A stretch of DNA of 64,000 nucleotides from JAPPLB01 sp965204095 (GCA_965204095.1 OZ241991.1:248001-312000); one strand, 5' to 3'. Positions 17,644 through 26,485 are shown, counted from the stretch's first letter. Notes: generated from the letters alone by a model not told the origin. Numbers and translations are program-made.

Positions 17644-17826
17644 TAGCCTGCATTTCTCACCACGCGGCGAGGCGAAGTGCGTGAGAGGGCCGTCAGGACG
17701 AGGCGCGCGCCGCTTGGCGCGCGCAGGCGTACTTGAACAGTACGTCGAGCACGGCAAGCAAGCGCAACGAAGTCCTGGCGGTCGTATCGTGTGCTTCGAC
17801 CGTCGGGTGGTGAGAAATGCAGGTTA
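17644..17826. repeat. TIR repeat family, copy 2 (183 bp)
   Basis: Left end TAGCCTGCATTTCTCACCAC; right end is its inverted complement with one change. Nested complementarity inside: CGAAG 17673-17677 with CTTCG 17794-17798; GGCCGTCAGGAC 17688-17699 with GTCCTGGCGGTC 17772-17783 (12 pairs, two of them G-T); hairpin GCGCGCGCC-GCTT-GGCGCGCGC 17703-17724; hairpin CGTACT-TGAAC-AGTACG 17728-17744. It sits in the gap between convergent genes, 116 bp after the DUF4175-like stop. Confidence 0.92.
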
Positions 17827-17905
17827 GCCGGAATGAGACTCATGCCGTGCGATTCGGGATCTGATCACTCAGTCGTCAGCTCAGCTAATGGAAGAAAATC
17901 TCTGA

Positions 17906-17998
17906 CCTGCATTTCTCACCACACGGCTCACGAAACACGAGACACGAAACACGGCCTTTTTCCGCGTGCTTCGGCCGTCGAGTGGTGATGAATGCAGG
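17906..17998. repeat. Hybrid element: TIR ends flanking a 7-bp tandem array (93 bp)
   Basis: Left end CCTGCATTTCTCACCAC is intact. Instead of the usual core there is ACGGCT and CACGAAA CACGAGA CACGAAA CACGGCC (17929-17957), T-rich bases, and then the usual right part GCGTGCTTCGGCCGTCGAG and the right end GTGGTGATGAATGCAGG with minor changes. It lies 79 bp from copy 2. Confidence 0.88.
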
Positions 17999-18036
17999 CT
18001 GGCTGGCTCGTTACCGTTTGTCGCCAGGAATAGGAG

Positions 18037-19017
18037 TTAAATTGAACTGAGAGTGTGGGCATGAGCCGCCGCGGCGGACCCCAGACCGTCCAGGTTGTAG
18101 CCGCCTTCGAGGACCGAGATGAGACGATGAGCTGCGGATTCCTCGGCCATCTCCATCATCATTGATGTCAAATCCCGAAAGTCGCCGTCGTTGAGAGTGA
18201 ATTCCCCCAGAGGATCGCCGAATCGGGAGTCGAACCCCGCCGAAATGAAGATGATGTCGGGACGGAATCGGCGGGCTGCGGGGAGCAGTTTTGTTCGAAA
18301 GGCGCTCAGGATCTCATCGCGGCCCGAGCCGGAGGGGAAGGGGCAGTTGACCGTCGTTCCCTGACCAGCGCCCGCACCCGTTTCATCGGTCCTGCCCGTG
18401 CCGGGATACCATGGCGACTGATGGGTGCTGAAGAACAACACTGAGGGGTCTTCGTAGAAAATGTCCTGGGTGCCGTTTCCGTGATGGACGTCCCAGTCGG
18501 CAATCAGCACTCGTTCAACGCCATGACGTTGTTGGGCATAGCGTGCAGCGATTGCGACATTGTTGAAGATGCAGAAACCCATTCCACGGTCGGGCGTAGC
18601 ATGATGGCCCGGAGGACGGAGCACGCAGAATGCATTGTCGACCTCCCCGGCCATCACCGCGTCGACAGCTTGAAGCACACTGCCGACAGCGTTCAGAGCG
18701 ACTTTGAGAGAGCCGGGACCGATGGTGGTGTCCCCGGTGCTGAGATGAGACATGCCGGCGGTGATGTCGCGCCGGGCCATGGAGACGTAGCTGCGGGTGT
18801 GGCAGAGCGACAGTTCTTCGTCGGTCGCAAGACGAGGCGGGATCTTCGTCAGGACTTGGATCAGTCCCTCGGACTTGAGCGCGTTCATGACGGCATCGAA
18901 GCGTTCGGGGCGTTCCGGGTGACGAGGTCCCGTATCGTGATCGCGTGATATTTCGTCAGCGACAAGGCCCGTTTTCGAGGAGGGATCTGATTGTTGAGAG
19001 GCGTCTGCGTCCGGCAT
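18037..19017 (-). CDS. Histone deacetylase-family (AcuC/acetylpolyamine amidohydrolase-like) hydrolase
   Basis: About 326 residues. Zinc-dependent arginase-fold deacetylase: HDTGPRHPERPERF near the start, RPPGHHA, FCIFNNVAIAARYAQ, the metal-binding DWDVHHGNGTQDIFY, and AGFDSRFGDPLG holding the second metal Asp; GGYNLDGL closes the active site. In bacteria such enzymes deacetylate acetyl-CoA synthetase, polyamines or unknown small molecules. The frame is open to 19113, but family members begin shortly before HDTGPRHPERP, so I use ATG 19017; ATG 19077 or 19113 cannot be excluded. It shares direction with the upstream radical SAM gene but no overlap is seen. Confidence 0.9.
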   Translation of the reverse strand: MPDADASQQSDPSSKTGLVADEISRDHDTGPRHPERPERFDAVMNALKSEGLIQVLTKIPPRLATDEELSLCHTRSYVSMARRDITAGMSHLSTGDTTIGPGSLKVALNAVGSVLQAVDAVMAGEVDNAFCVLRPPGHHATPDRGMGFCIFNNVAIAARYAQQRHGVERVLIADWDVHHGNGTQDIFYEDPSVLFFSTHQSPWYPGTGRTDETGAGAGQGTTVNCPFPSGSGRDEILSAFRTKLLPAARRFRPDIIFISAGFDSRFGDPLGEFTLNDGDFRDLTSMMMEMAEESAAHRLISVLEGGYNLDGLGSAAAAHAHTLSSI

Positions 19018-19158
19018 GCTGGGTGTGGCTTTCTCCTCTGAAGAACCATGATAGGTCAGCCCTACCGGAGTCTGCATGGAAACCGCCAGGGCCAGTTCCA
19101 GTGACGGATCCACGACCCCGTATGTCGGCCTTAGGACGCCCCGCTGGGGTTCCCTGGG

Positions 19159-20106
19159 TTATGGCTGAGCCAGCCATCTGAAGGCGGCGGGACCGATGCC
19201 GAATCGCCGTCCGGCGGCTTGGATTGTGGATTGAAGGGTTGTCACGACATGCGACTGAAAATCCGGCAAGTGCCAATCATCGAACTGATGCGCCTGGCTG
19301 ACCCGCAGGGCCTCAGGCCGCGTTGTGGCTCCGTGCTGTTTGACGGCATGGACATGAAACGGATCGCCGATGATGTCTTGATCGGTGAAAGCGAGCGCCA
19401 GTCGAGCCAGTTCGGTGGGGTCGCAGGGCAACAGTGGAGCAAGGGTTGCATAGGTCGGGATTCCAGTGTCGCGCAGCGCGGCAAGGGTGGCCACACGTTC
19501 ATTGACGGACGAGCATAGCGGTTCATAAAGCTTGCGAACATCGTCGCGGTTCGTAGTAAGAGAAAAGCTGACGCGCAGCCTTGTCCGGGTAGCGAGCACC
19601 TTGAGTTGCTTGACATCTCGTAGGATCAACGGTCCGCGCGTCTGAAGCACAAACACGCGAGGAGGTTTTCGAATCAGCGTTTCGAGCAATTCCGGCATGA
19701 TCCGGCGATGCTCTTCCGCTGGTTGATAGGGATCGACCAGGGGCGAACAATAAATCACTTGGTCGGGGCGCAAGGCCCGGTCAAGCAGCTCGGCAGCATT
19801 GTCCTTGAAAGTAGTGAAGCGGCCCCAATTCCGCCAGTCTTCTTGACGTAGCCCACCCTGGATGCGCAGTGTGGGGACATAGCAGTAGACACAGCCGAAA
19901 GTACAGTTGCGAGCGGGTGTTAGTGAATGAGTGAAACCGGCTTCCAAGATAAAACCCCTCGTCTTGGAAAGGATGGACTTCGCGTCTGCAAGACGGATGC
20001 TTCGGGACCAGGGGACGCTGCGCTGGGGCACGGGTTTCATTGCAGTGCGGGCGCCTTGCTGCATTGCCCGCGATGTCTGTAGGAAAACAATCAGCTTACG
20101 GATCAA
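19159..20106 (-). CDS. Radical SAM protein, spore photoproduct lyase / Rv2578c type
   Basis: 315 residues at most. The 4Fe-4S cluster motif is NCTFGCVYCYVP (CxxxCxxC) near residue 67, followed by a TIM-barrel-like part with VIYCSPLVDPYQPAEE and FVLQTRGPLILRDV, as in the SPL/Rv2578c subgroup. The reaction of this subgroup is mostly unknown; DNA-repair function is not shown by the sequence. Internal ATGs (residues 15 and 23) are plausible starts, since the conserved region begins near RSVPWSRSIRLADAKSILSKT. The 3' neighbour is the deacetylase gene in the same direction. Confidence 0.85.
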   Translation of the reverse strand: MIRKLIVFLQTSRAMQQGARTAMKPVPQRSVPWSRSIRLADAKSILSKTRGFILEAGFTHSLTPARNCTFGCVYCYVPTLRIQGGLRQEDWRNWGRFTTFKDNAAELLDRALRPDQVIYCSPLVDPYQPAEEHRRIMPELLETLIRKPPRVFVLQTRGPLILRDVKQLKVLATRTRLRVSFSLTTNRDDVRKLYEPLCSSVNERVATLAALRDTGIPTYATLAPLLPCDPTELARLALAFTDQDIIGDPFHVHAVKQHGATTRPEALRVSQAHQFDDWHLPDFQSHVVTTLQSTIQAAGRRFGIGPAAFRWLAQP

Positions 20107-20282
20107 GACAACCCCGCAGCACTCAACAATTCCTAAAATAGATTCAGGTCAGATGAGGTTTGACTCTTGCAGATGGGCAAGCGCCACTCATCTGAACAAG
20201 GCTCCCCTCCGTCGGTTTTTCTTGGCGGGCTTGGAGTCTCCGCGAGAAACAAATCGCTGCCCTTGGCCGAGGAATAGCTCTC

Positions 20283-21806
20283 TTGATTGACGTCTCATCC
20301 AGTTTAGCCGGCCGCAACATCCTCCTTACCGGGGCTAACGGATTCCTCGGCAAAGTACTCCTGGCCTTGCTTCTCGATCGCTACCCGGAAGTCGGCCAGG
20401 TACATCTTCTCATCCGTTCCCGAAAAGACCGGACTGCTCAAGATCGTTTCGAAAAAGAGATCCTGGACACTCCGCCACTCGAACTTCTCGTAAATCAACG
20501 CGGCCGGGACTTCTTGCATGACAAGATCACCGTCTGGTCCGGCGACGCGGCTCAGGTTAACGCGGGCATTGACGATCCCGACTGGAGCAACGGGATTGAT
20601 CTCGTCATACACTGTGCCGGTCTGGTCGAGTTCTTTCCTCCGGTGGACCAATCGCTTCGCGCCAATGTCGATTCCGTCGAGCAGATCGCCGTCCTCGCCC
20701 GACGTGCTGGCGCCAAGCTTCTCCATATCTCAACCTGCTTCGTCGCCGGGAAGGCGGATGGCCTGATCGAGGAAACGGAACCGCGACCGGGCTTCTACCC
20801 CGATCGCCGAGGACCGAACGACCTTGGTTTCGAACCTGCAGAAGAGCTCCGGATCCTTCGTGAAGAGATCGATCGCATCAGAGCCTCGTCCGCCGGAGAG
20901 CGCGCAAAGGGTGACCAGCTCATCTCGATCGGACGCCGCCGAGCCACCCACTGGGGATGGGTCAACACGTATACGTATACGAAAAGCCTTGGCGAGCAAA
21001 TCCTCGCGCAATCGCGAGGCCTCGATTGGGCCATTGTCCGCCCGGCAATCGTCGAAAGCTCTTGGCGCTTCCCGTTTCCGGGCTGGGTCGAGGGCGGCCG
21101 TACCGCGGCGCCGCTCGTTCTGATGGCTCTCAGCGGCCTTGCCGAATGGCCGGCGCGACCCGATATTCCGCTTGAGATCGTTCCCGTCGATCAGATTGCC
21201 GCCGCGACTCTGGCGTGTGGCGCGCTGCTATTGGCCGGTCAACACGAGCCGGTTTACCAGCTTGCATCGGCCGATACGAACCCGTTCGAACTCGGTCCGC
21301 TCATTCAGCTCCTGTTTGAAGAAGCCCAGCGGTTGAACGGTGATAGCGTTTGGAAGCACATACGACCTTTTTGGCTGCAACCACGCTCTCGCCTCCGATT
21401 CTTGTCGGCGACTGAATTCCGGAAAAGTCGTGATGCCCGAATCCGCCGCATCGAAGCCAGCCGCCGACTCTTGGCCGCTTTTCAGAAACGTATAAAACGA
21501 ACACCCATTCCCGACAACGGGATCGTTGCCGACTGGCTCGGCTACCTCCGAACTCTTGCGCTCCAAGCCCGCTTCCGCGATCAGACCATCGACCAATACT
21601 TGCCCTTCATTCTCGAAAATCGTTATATCTACGAGACATATAACATCCGTACCGCCTACGGTATTCTCTCTCCCCCCGATCGGAAAAAGCTCCCGTGGGC
21701 TCCCGAGGCGATCGATTGGCCCGAATACTGGAGAGTGAACCAAATTGGAGGCATCCGTAAATGGGTGCAGCCTGAGGCCGTACGAAACTGGTCATTCCAG
21801 ATCTGA
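20283..21806 (+). CDS. Fatty acyl-CoA reductase-like protein (male-sterility NAD-binding domain)
   Basis: 507 residues. An extended short-chain dehydrogenase domain (NAD_binding_4) begins ILLTGANGFLGKVLLALLL with the GxxGxxG nucleotide motif, has VIHCAGLVEFF, and the catalytic Tyr-Lys pair in YTYTKSLGE (Y230, K234). The C-terminal part (FILENRYIYETYNIRTAYG) resembles the FAR C-terminal region. Such enzymes reduce long-chain acyl-CoA to fatty alcohol for wax esters or ether lipids. The start is TTG 20283, supported by GAGGAA 8 nt upstream. No wax synthase is nearby. A thioester reductase of another pathway is the alternative. Confidence 0.85.
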   Translation: MIDVSSSLAGRNILLTGANGFLGKVLLALLLDRYPEVGQVHLLIRSRKDRTAQDRFEKEILDTPPLELLVNQRGRDFLHDKITVWSGDAAQVNAGIDDPDWSNGIDLVIHCAGLVEFFPPVDQSLRANVDSVEQIAVLARRAGAKLLHISTCFVAGKADGLIEETEPRPGFYPDRRGPNDLGFEPAEELRILREEIDRIRASSAGERAKGDQLISIGRRRATHWGWVNTYTYTKSLGEQILAQSRGLDWAIVRPAIVESSWRFPFPGWVEGGRTAAPLVLMALSGLAEWPARPDIPLEIVPVDQIAAATLACGALLLAGQHEPVYQLASADTNPFELGPLIQLLFEEAQRLNGDSVWKHIRPFWLQPRSRLRFLSATEFRKSRDARIRRIEASRRLLAAFQKRIKRTPIPDNGIVADWLGYLRTLALQARFRDQTIDQYLPFILENRYIYETYNIRTAYGILSPPDRKKLPWAPEAIDWPEYWRVNQIGGIRKWVQPEAVRNWSFQI

Positions 21807-22185
21807 ATTCTCGTCACCGGTCTCCTTGCAGACCGCATCGGAAAGATCAGTCTCTCCTTAAACACACTCAATCTGTTCAGATTTCATCCTTCCTCGATCG
21901 GTTGCTCGCTGTCTTTGTGCGTGATCATCGCCCACGAATAGTGATATTCAAGCCGATCCATCCTCCTCGACCAAAATATTTTGCGAACGACCTGACGGCA
22001 TCTCATCCGTAGGGAGCAGTCATCCGAGATCGCACTGATCATTACGAGACACGGCAGCACAGTTTTCAGATCCTCTTGCATCGCCACCACATTGCTTTTC
22101 GGTCCCCGGGTATCGAAATTTTGCAATGGACCTGACACGCCACTTGCCGGAAGACTGTGCTTGCCGGGGTCTCTTCTCGGACAGA
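21807..22185. other. Intergenic region, nothing recognised
   Basis: About 380 bases between the reductase gene and TIR copy 3. A minus-strand frame of about 100 codons exists here, but it has no recognisable motif and no ribosome binding site, so I do not call it. Confidence 0.5.
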
Positions 22186-22367
22186 TAGCCTGCATTTCTC
22201 ACCACGTGGCGAGACGAAGTGGGTGAGAGGGCCGTCAGGACGAGGCGCGAGCCGCTTGACGCGCGCAGGCGTACTAAACAGTACGTTGAGCACGGCAAGC
22301 AAGCGCAACGAAGTCCTGGCAGTCGTATGGCGTGCTTCGACCGTCGGGTGGTGAGAAATGCAGGCTA
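22186..22367. repeat. TIR repeat family, copy 3 (182 bp)
   Basis: Perfect 20-bp terminal inverted repeats: TAGCCTGCATTTCTCACCAC and its exact complement at 22348-22367. About 93% identical to copy 2 by eye. The inner hairpin keeps arms CGTACT/AGTACG while the loop is AAAC rather than TGAAC. It lies in the gap between two convergent genes, 38 bp beyond the end of the DUF1501 gene. Confidence 0.92.
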
Positions 22368-22404
22368 GTCTTCGGCGTCAGTCCTTTGAATAGGAGAGGT
22401 TGTC

Positions 22405-23883
22405 CTACGCCAAGAGTTGTTCGACCACATTGCCGTGGACGTCGGTGAGGCGGAAATGGCGTCCTTGATACTTGAAGGTAAGCTTCTTGTGATCGATACC
22501 CATAAGGTGGAGTATGGTGGCTTGGAGGTCGTGTATATGGACGGGGTCGCTGACGATGTTGTAGCAATAGTCGTCGGTTTCGCCGATGCTGACACCTGGT
22601 TTGACGCCACCGCCGGCCATCCAGATGGTGAAGCAGCGTGGGTGGTGGTCACGTCCGTAGTTGGTAGCGGTGAGCTCGCCTTGACAGTAGACGGTGCGGC
22701 CGAATTCTCCTCCCCAGATGACGAGAGTATCATCGAGCATACCGCGCTGCTTTAGGTCGTGGATAAGGGCGGCGGAGGGCTGGTCGGTTGACTTCGACTG
22801 CAGAGTGATATCGCGCGGTAAGTCATTGTGTTGGTCCCAGCCACGATGAAAAAGTTGCACAAAGCGGACATTGCGCTCAGATAATCGGCGCGCGAGCAGG
22901 CAGTTCGCGGCGTATGTGCCCGGTTTGCGCGAGTCGGGTCCGTAAAGATCGAAGATATGATCCGGCTCATCGGAGAGATCCATCAGATCGGGCACGGAGG
23001 TCTGCATGCGGTAAGCCATCTCGTATTGCGCGATGCGAGTGTCAATTTCGGGATCGCTGAAAGCTTCCGAGCGCATCTTGTTGAGTTCGGCCAAGCTGTC
23101 GAGCATCCGGCGACGGCTCTTCCTGTTGACTCCGGGCGGGTCGGAGAGGTAGAGAACGGGGTCGCCGCTTGAGCGGAAGCGGACGCCCTGATAGCGAGAC
23201 GGAAGGAAGCCTGCTCCCCACAGACGTGAAAACAGCGGCTGGGCGTTGTTGAGCGAGTTCTTTTGCGAAACGAGGACGACAAAACCGGGCAGATTCTGAT
23301 TTTCGCTGCCGAGGCCGTAGCTCATCCAGGCGCCCATGCTGGGGCGGCCGGGCTGCTGGAAGCCGCTTTGGATGAAAGTGATTGCAGGGTCATGATTGAT
23401 GGCGTCGGTGTGGACCGTATTGATGTAGGCGACATCGTCGACAATCTTGCCTTGGTGAGGGAGGAGCTCACTCAGCCATCTGCCGCTCTGACCGTGTTGG
23501 TTGAACTTGAAAATCGACGACGCAACAGGAAGGGAATCCTGCCCGGAGGTCATACCCGTTATGCGTTGGCCTTGTCGGACTGAGTCAGGGAGTTCCTGCC
23601 CGTGGAACTGTCTCAGCATCGGCTTGTAATCGAAGAGATCGATTTGTGACGGTGCGCCGGACTGAAACAGGTAAATGACCCGTTTGGCCTTTGGCCCGAA
23701 ATGGGGGAGCTCGGCGAGACCTCCAGTGCGTGGGTCGACAGGATGGTCGTTTTGTCCCCTGGGCTTGGCGCAAAGGTCGTCTTCCAGCAAAGAGCCGAGG
23801 GCAGCGGCGCCGATACCGGTGCTCACGCGGCCAAAAAGCTGGCGGCGGGTGAGCAGGAGGTTGTGTTGGCTGTGGGAATCCAT
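22405..23883 (-). CDS. DUF1501 protein, Tat-exported
   Basis: 492 residues. A twin-arginine leader (LLTRRQLFGRVSTGIGAAALGSLL) is followed by the alkaline-phosphatase-like DUF1501 fold: RVIYLFQSGAPSQIDLFDYKP, RLWGAGFLPSRYQGV, LLARRLSERNVRFVQLFHRGWDQH, LVIWGGEFGRTVYCQG and DHHPRCFTIWMAGGGVKPG. DUF1501 proteins are usually encoded next to a DUF1549/DUF1553 (PSD1) partner; here none is present on either side. Function unknown; proposed to be sulfatase-like. ATG start; the transcript runs toward TIR copy 3. Confidence 0.93.
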   Translation of the reverse strand: MDSHSQHNLLLTRRQLFGRVSTGIGAAALGSLLEDDLCAKPRGQNDHPVDPRTGGLAELPHFGPKAKRVIYLFQSGAPSQIDLFDYKPMLRQFHGQELPDSVRQGQRITGMTSGQDSLPVASSIFKFNQHGQSGRWLSELLPHQGKIVDDVAYINTVHTDAINHDPAITFIQSGFQQPGRPSMGAWMSYGLGSENQNLPGFVVLVSQKNSLNNAQPLFSRLWGAGFLPSRYQGVRFRSSGDPVLYLSDPPGVNRKSRRRMLDSLAELNKMRSEAFSDPEIDTRIAQYEMAYRMQTSVPDLMDLSDEPDHIFDLYGPDSRKPGTYAANCLLARRLSERNVRFVQLFHRGWDQHNDLPRDITLQSKSTDQPSAALIHDLKQRGMLDDTLVIWGGEFGRTVYCQGELTATNYGRDHHPRCFTIWMAGGGVKPGVSIGETDDYCYNIVSDPVHIHDLQATILHLMGIDHKKLTFKYQGRHFRLTDVHGNVVEQLLA

Positions 23884-24321
23884 GGCTCTAGTTTACTCCG
23901 GTGACTCGGCGGCCGGGCTTAACAGAGTTTGTGTGACGTAGATTGTGGGCCGCGGTATAAGACCCCGGGCCAATCGGCGAGATCTGCGGTACTGGTTTTG
24001 TATTGGTTTACTCGTGTGATGGGACGGAATTGATAATGCAAGCTGCGGGTCTCGGGATGTCACGCCCATGCTTCGTCCGGGCGGCAGGACGTGGGGGTTT
24101 GTTAGGATAGCCCCTCTTGTACGGTCGTGGGATTCGGGTCCGCTTTGGAGTTGCAGATGAGCCGGGGATGGCGAGGACCTAAGCGGTGGGGTCCACGCTA
24201 CGGTTGTTGATCAGTGTCCACGCACTCTCTCAGGCCACAGGCGCGTCATGGGGTCTTTCCGTGACGTCGAGCTGCCGAAATCGTATTCCGACGGACAGCG
24301 CCGGGTTTTAGTGACGATTCA
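23884..24321. other. Intergenic region between divergent genes, nothing recognised
   Basis: About 440 bases between the DUF1501 start (minus) and the ABC ATPase start (plus). It should hold both promoters, but I see no confident -35/-10 pair, hairpin or short gene. It does not contain any fragment of a DUF1553 protein that I can recognise. Confidence 0.5.
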
Positions 24322-25137
24322 ATGACAATGAGCAAAAACGGGGCCAACCCGAAGCGCACAGGGTCGTTGATCGATTTTCGTAACGTCAGTGTAATGCGGG
24401 GCCGAAGGAAGGTACTGCAGTCTCTGACGCTGTCAATCGATCTCGGTGAGCATGTAGCGATTGTTGGTCCGAACGGCTCTGGAAAATCCTCGCTGATCAA
24501 GACGATCATGCGGGAGCTTCATCCCCTGCAGACTGTCGATGACTGGTCCTTGAAAATTTTGGGTAAGGAACGTTGGAATATCTTTCACCTGCGTCCGCAA
24601 CTCGGAATCGTGTCTCCGGATTGGGTCAAGATGTGCACGCGGCCTATCGCGGTCAGGGAGGCGGTGCTGTCAGGATTCTTCAGCAGCGCTGAGATCTGGC
24701 CGCACAACGAAGTTGCTGTAGCGATGCATGAGCAAGCTGATGAGGTTATGGCGAACCTCGAGATCTCACATCTGGCTGACCAGGACATGTCGGAAATCTC
24801 ATCGGGTGAATCGAGACGCGTCATTATTGCACGAGCGTTGATTCATAATCCTCGGGCTCTCATTCTTGATGAGCCGACGGCCAGCCTCGATTTGCGAGCT
24901 GTGGATGAGTTGCGAGCGACGATGCGCAAGGTAGCGCGGTCGGGTGTGAGCATCGTATTGGTAACGCATCACTTGCCCGATATCATTCCGGAAATCGAAA
25001 GAATCGTCTTGATGAAGGATGGATGTGTCTTCCGCGACGGATTCAAGAACGAGATTTTGTCGTCAGAAGGGCTTTCGAGTTTGTTTGACATGCCGCTGCA
25101 AGTGGTCGAGAAAAACGGATACTTCCACGTCCTGTGA
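24322..25137 (+). CDS. ABC transporter ATP-binding protein, ModF/YlmA-like
   Basis: 271 residues, single nucleotide-binding domain. Walker A is VGPNGSGKSSL (about 51-61), the signature is ISSGESRRVIIARAL in which SSGES replaces LSGGQ, Walker B is ALILDEPTASLD, and the switch His is in LVTHHLPD. The HLRPQLGIVSPDW stretch is typical of the ModF/YlmA-like group, which lack an obvious permease partner; none is found here. ATG 24322 (a second ATG lies two codons on). The role, energy coupling or translation-related, cannot be decided from sequence. Confidence 0.9.
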   Translation: MTMSKNGANPKRTGSLIDFRNVSVMRGRRKVLQSLTLSIDLGEHVAIVGPNGSGKSSLIKTIMRELHPLQTVDDWSLKILGKERWNIFHLRPQLGIVSPDWVKMCTRPIAVREAVLSGFFSSAEIWPHNEVAVAMHEQADEVMANLEISHLADQDMSEISSGESRRVIIARALIHNPRALILDEPTASLDLRAVDELRATMRKVARSGVSIVLVTHHLPDIIPEIERIVLMKDGCVFRDGFKNEILSSEGLSSLFDMPLQVVEKNGYFHVL

Positions 25138-25458
25138 CAGTTCATGGAGCCAATGCAACTGGTGAAGGACAACATGTGGCAGCCACCTGACCGTTGGTGT
25201 TTCTGGGATGCCTGCACTCGCTTTTTTCGGATGCGCCAGGAACACTTTGCGGAGCATGGCATCACCTTGGAGGTGGTCTCGGCCACCGGATGGGTGAAAA
25301 ACCTCGGTCTTTTGCTCGGTCGAGATTGCATGAAAGGATACATGTGACGTTGGTACGTTAGAAGCTGGGTCGGATAGAAAGGAAAGCCCCAAAGCAAGTA
25401 GTGGATCGAGCTTTCGGTCAGGAGGCCATTGTCCGACTATAGAGAGGCAAAATCAGCC
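25138..25458. other. Intergenic region, no supported gene
   Basis: About 320 bases. A 67-codon plus-strand frame at 25144-25347 (MEPMQLVKDNMWQPPDRW at its start) shows no known motif and no clear ribosome binding site; it might be a small protein but I cannot support it. Confidence 0.4.
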
Positions 25459-26424
25459 ATGTCGAGAATACAAACCTCCCACAGACGTTGGTTTCTGAAG
25501 GCGGCGGCTGCTTCGTTAGTAGCTGTTCCTCCGCCACGATCGGCGCGTGCGGCGACATTGAGCCCCGAAGAATTTCGCAAGCGTCTTCGAGGACCGATCC
25601 TGTCGATGCCGACGGTCTACACGAAGGACTTCAAGGTTGATCATCAGGGCATCAAGAACCAAATCGAACTGGCGGTGAAAAAAGGCGTCAATGTCTTCGC
25701 CCTCACGTCAGGAAACAATCAGTACGATCGCTTGACCTATCAAGAGGTGCGTGCGCTTACGAATACCATGGTGGAAACGGTCGCGGGAAGGGGGGTGACC
25801 ATCGCCGCGGTAGGTCCTTGGTGGACGGGACAATGTGAGGATTACGCGCATTACGCCAAGTCTCTCGGCGCCGATTGCGTTCAGGTTCAACTGCCTCGAC
25901 ATGGCTCGCAGGACGCCCTCTATGAACACTTCAAGAAGATTGCCAAAGCTGGCGGCGGCATTGCACTCGGAATGCAGGGACAGGTCCCGCTGGCGGCCTT
26001 AAAGCAGATCGTGACGATCGACCAGGTGTCTGCGTACAAGGAAGAGTATCCCCAGAAGTACTCGATGGAGGTGTTCAAACTGTATGGAGATCGGTTGAAC
26101 ATCTTTGCCGGTGGACAGAAGTCGCGCTTTTTGATGTATCAGCCTTTCGGAATGCAGGCCTACTACAGCACGTTCTCGACGTTTGCCCCGCAGGTAGCGA
26201 TGCGGTTCTGGGGAGCGATTGAAAGTGAAGATTTGGAGGCGGCCCGCAAGATCGTGTTGGACTACGACGTGCCGTTCTTCTTGAAGTGGTCTCATGCCTT
26301 CTGGCGGGCGACATTGGAGCACTTCGGTGTGGCGCAACGTTGGCTGCGTCCACCGGAGAAGAGTTTCACGGACGCTCAGGTGCATGAATTACGGACATTC
26401 TATGCGGAGATCGGGCTGGGCTAA
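25459..26424 (+). CDS. DapA-like (dihydrodipicolinate synthase/N-acetylneuraminate lyase family) protein, Tat-exported
   Basis: About 321 residues. A twin-arginine leader (HRRWFLKAAAASLVAV) precedes a TIM-barrel: LSMPTVYTKDFKVDHQGIKNQIELAVKKGVN in pieces matches the DHDPS start, FALTSGNNQYDRLTYQEVRAL replaces the usual TGE motif, and SAYKEEYP puts a Lys (about 194) where the Schiff-base Lys is expected. The Tyr of the proton relay is not evident in the GMQGQVPLA stretch. An exported aldolase is unusual, but such leaders are common on this family in Acidobacteriota and Planctomycetota. ATG 25459 chosen because the leader begins there; TTG 25429 is the alternative. Confidence 0.85.
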   Translation: MSRIQTSHRRWFLKAAAASLVAVPPPRSARAATLSPEEFRKRLRGPILSMPTVYTKDFKVDHQGIKNQIELAVKKGVNVFALTSGNNQYDRLTYQEVRALTNTMVETVAGRGVTIAAVGPWWTGQCEDYAHYAKSLGADCVQVQLPRHGSQDALYEHFKKIAKAGGGIALGMQGQVPLAALKQIVTIDQVSAYKEEYPQKYSMEVFKLYGDRLNIFAGGQKSRFLMYQPFGMQAYYSTFSTFAPQVAMRFWGAIESEDLEAARKIVLDYDVPFFLKWSHAFWRATLEHFGVAQRWLRPPEKSFTDAQVHELRTFYAEIGLG

Positions 26425-26485
26425 CGGGCATTGGATTTCTTTATTCCATCGAGCCGAAACCACGTGTGATTCTCCGTGCTGACGA

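Noticed and set aside
17401..17843. Minus-strand frames beginning MPCSTYCSS and similar at the TIR repeat
   Set aside because: The same peptide type appears at each copy of the repeat; no function and no ribosome binding site.
21884..22195. 103-codon minus-strand frame after the acyl-CoA reductase gene
   Set aside because: No motif, runs into the repeat end.
22020..22308. Frames over repeat copy 3
   Set aside because: As for copy 2, the translation is a by-product of the repeat.
25144..25347. 67-codon frame downstream of the ABC ATPase
   Set aside because: No motif, weak translation start; cannot be supported.
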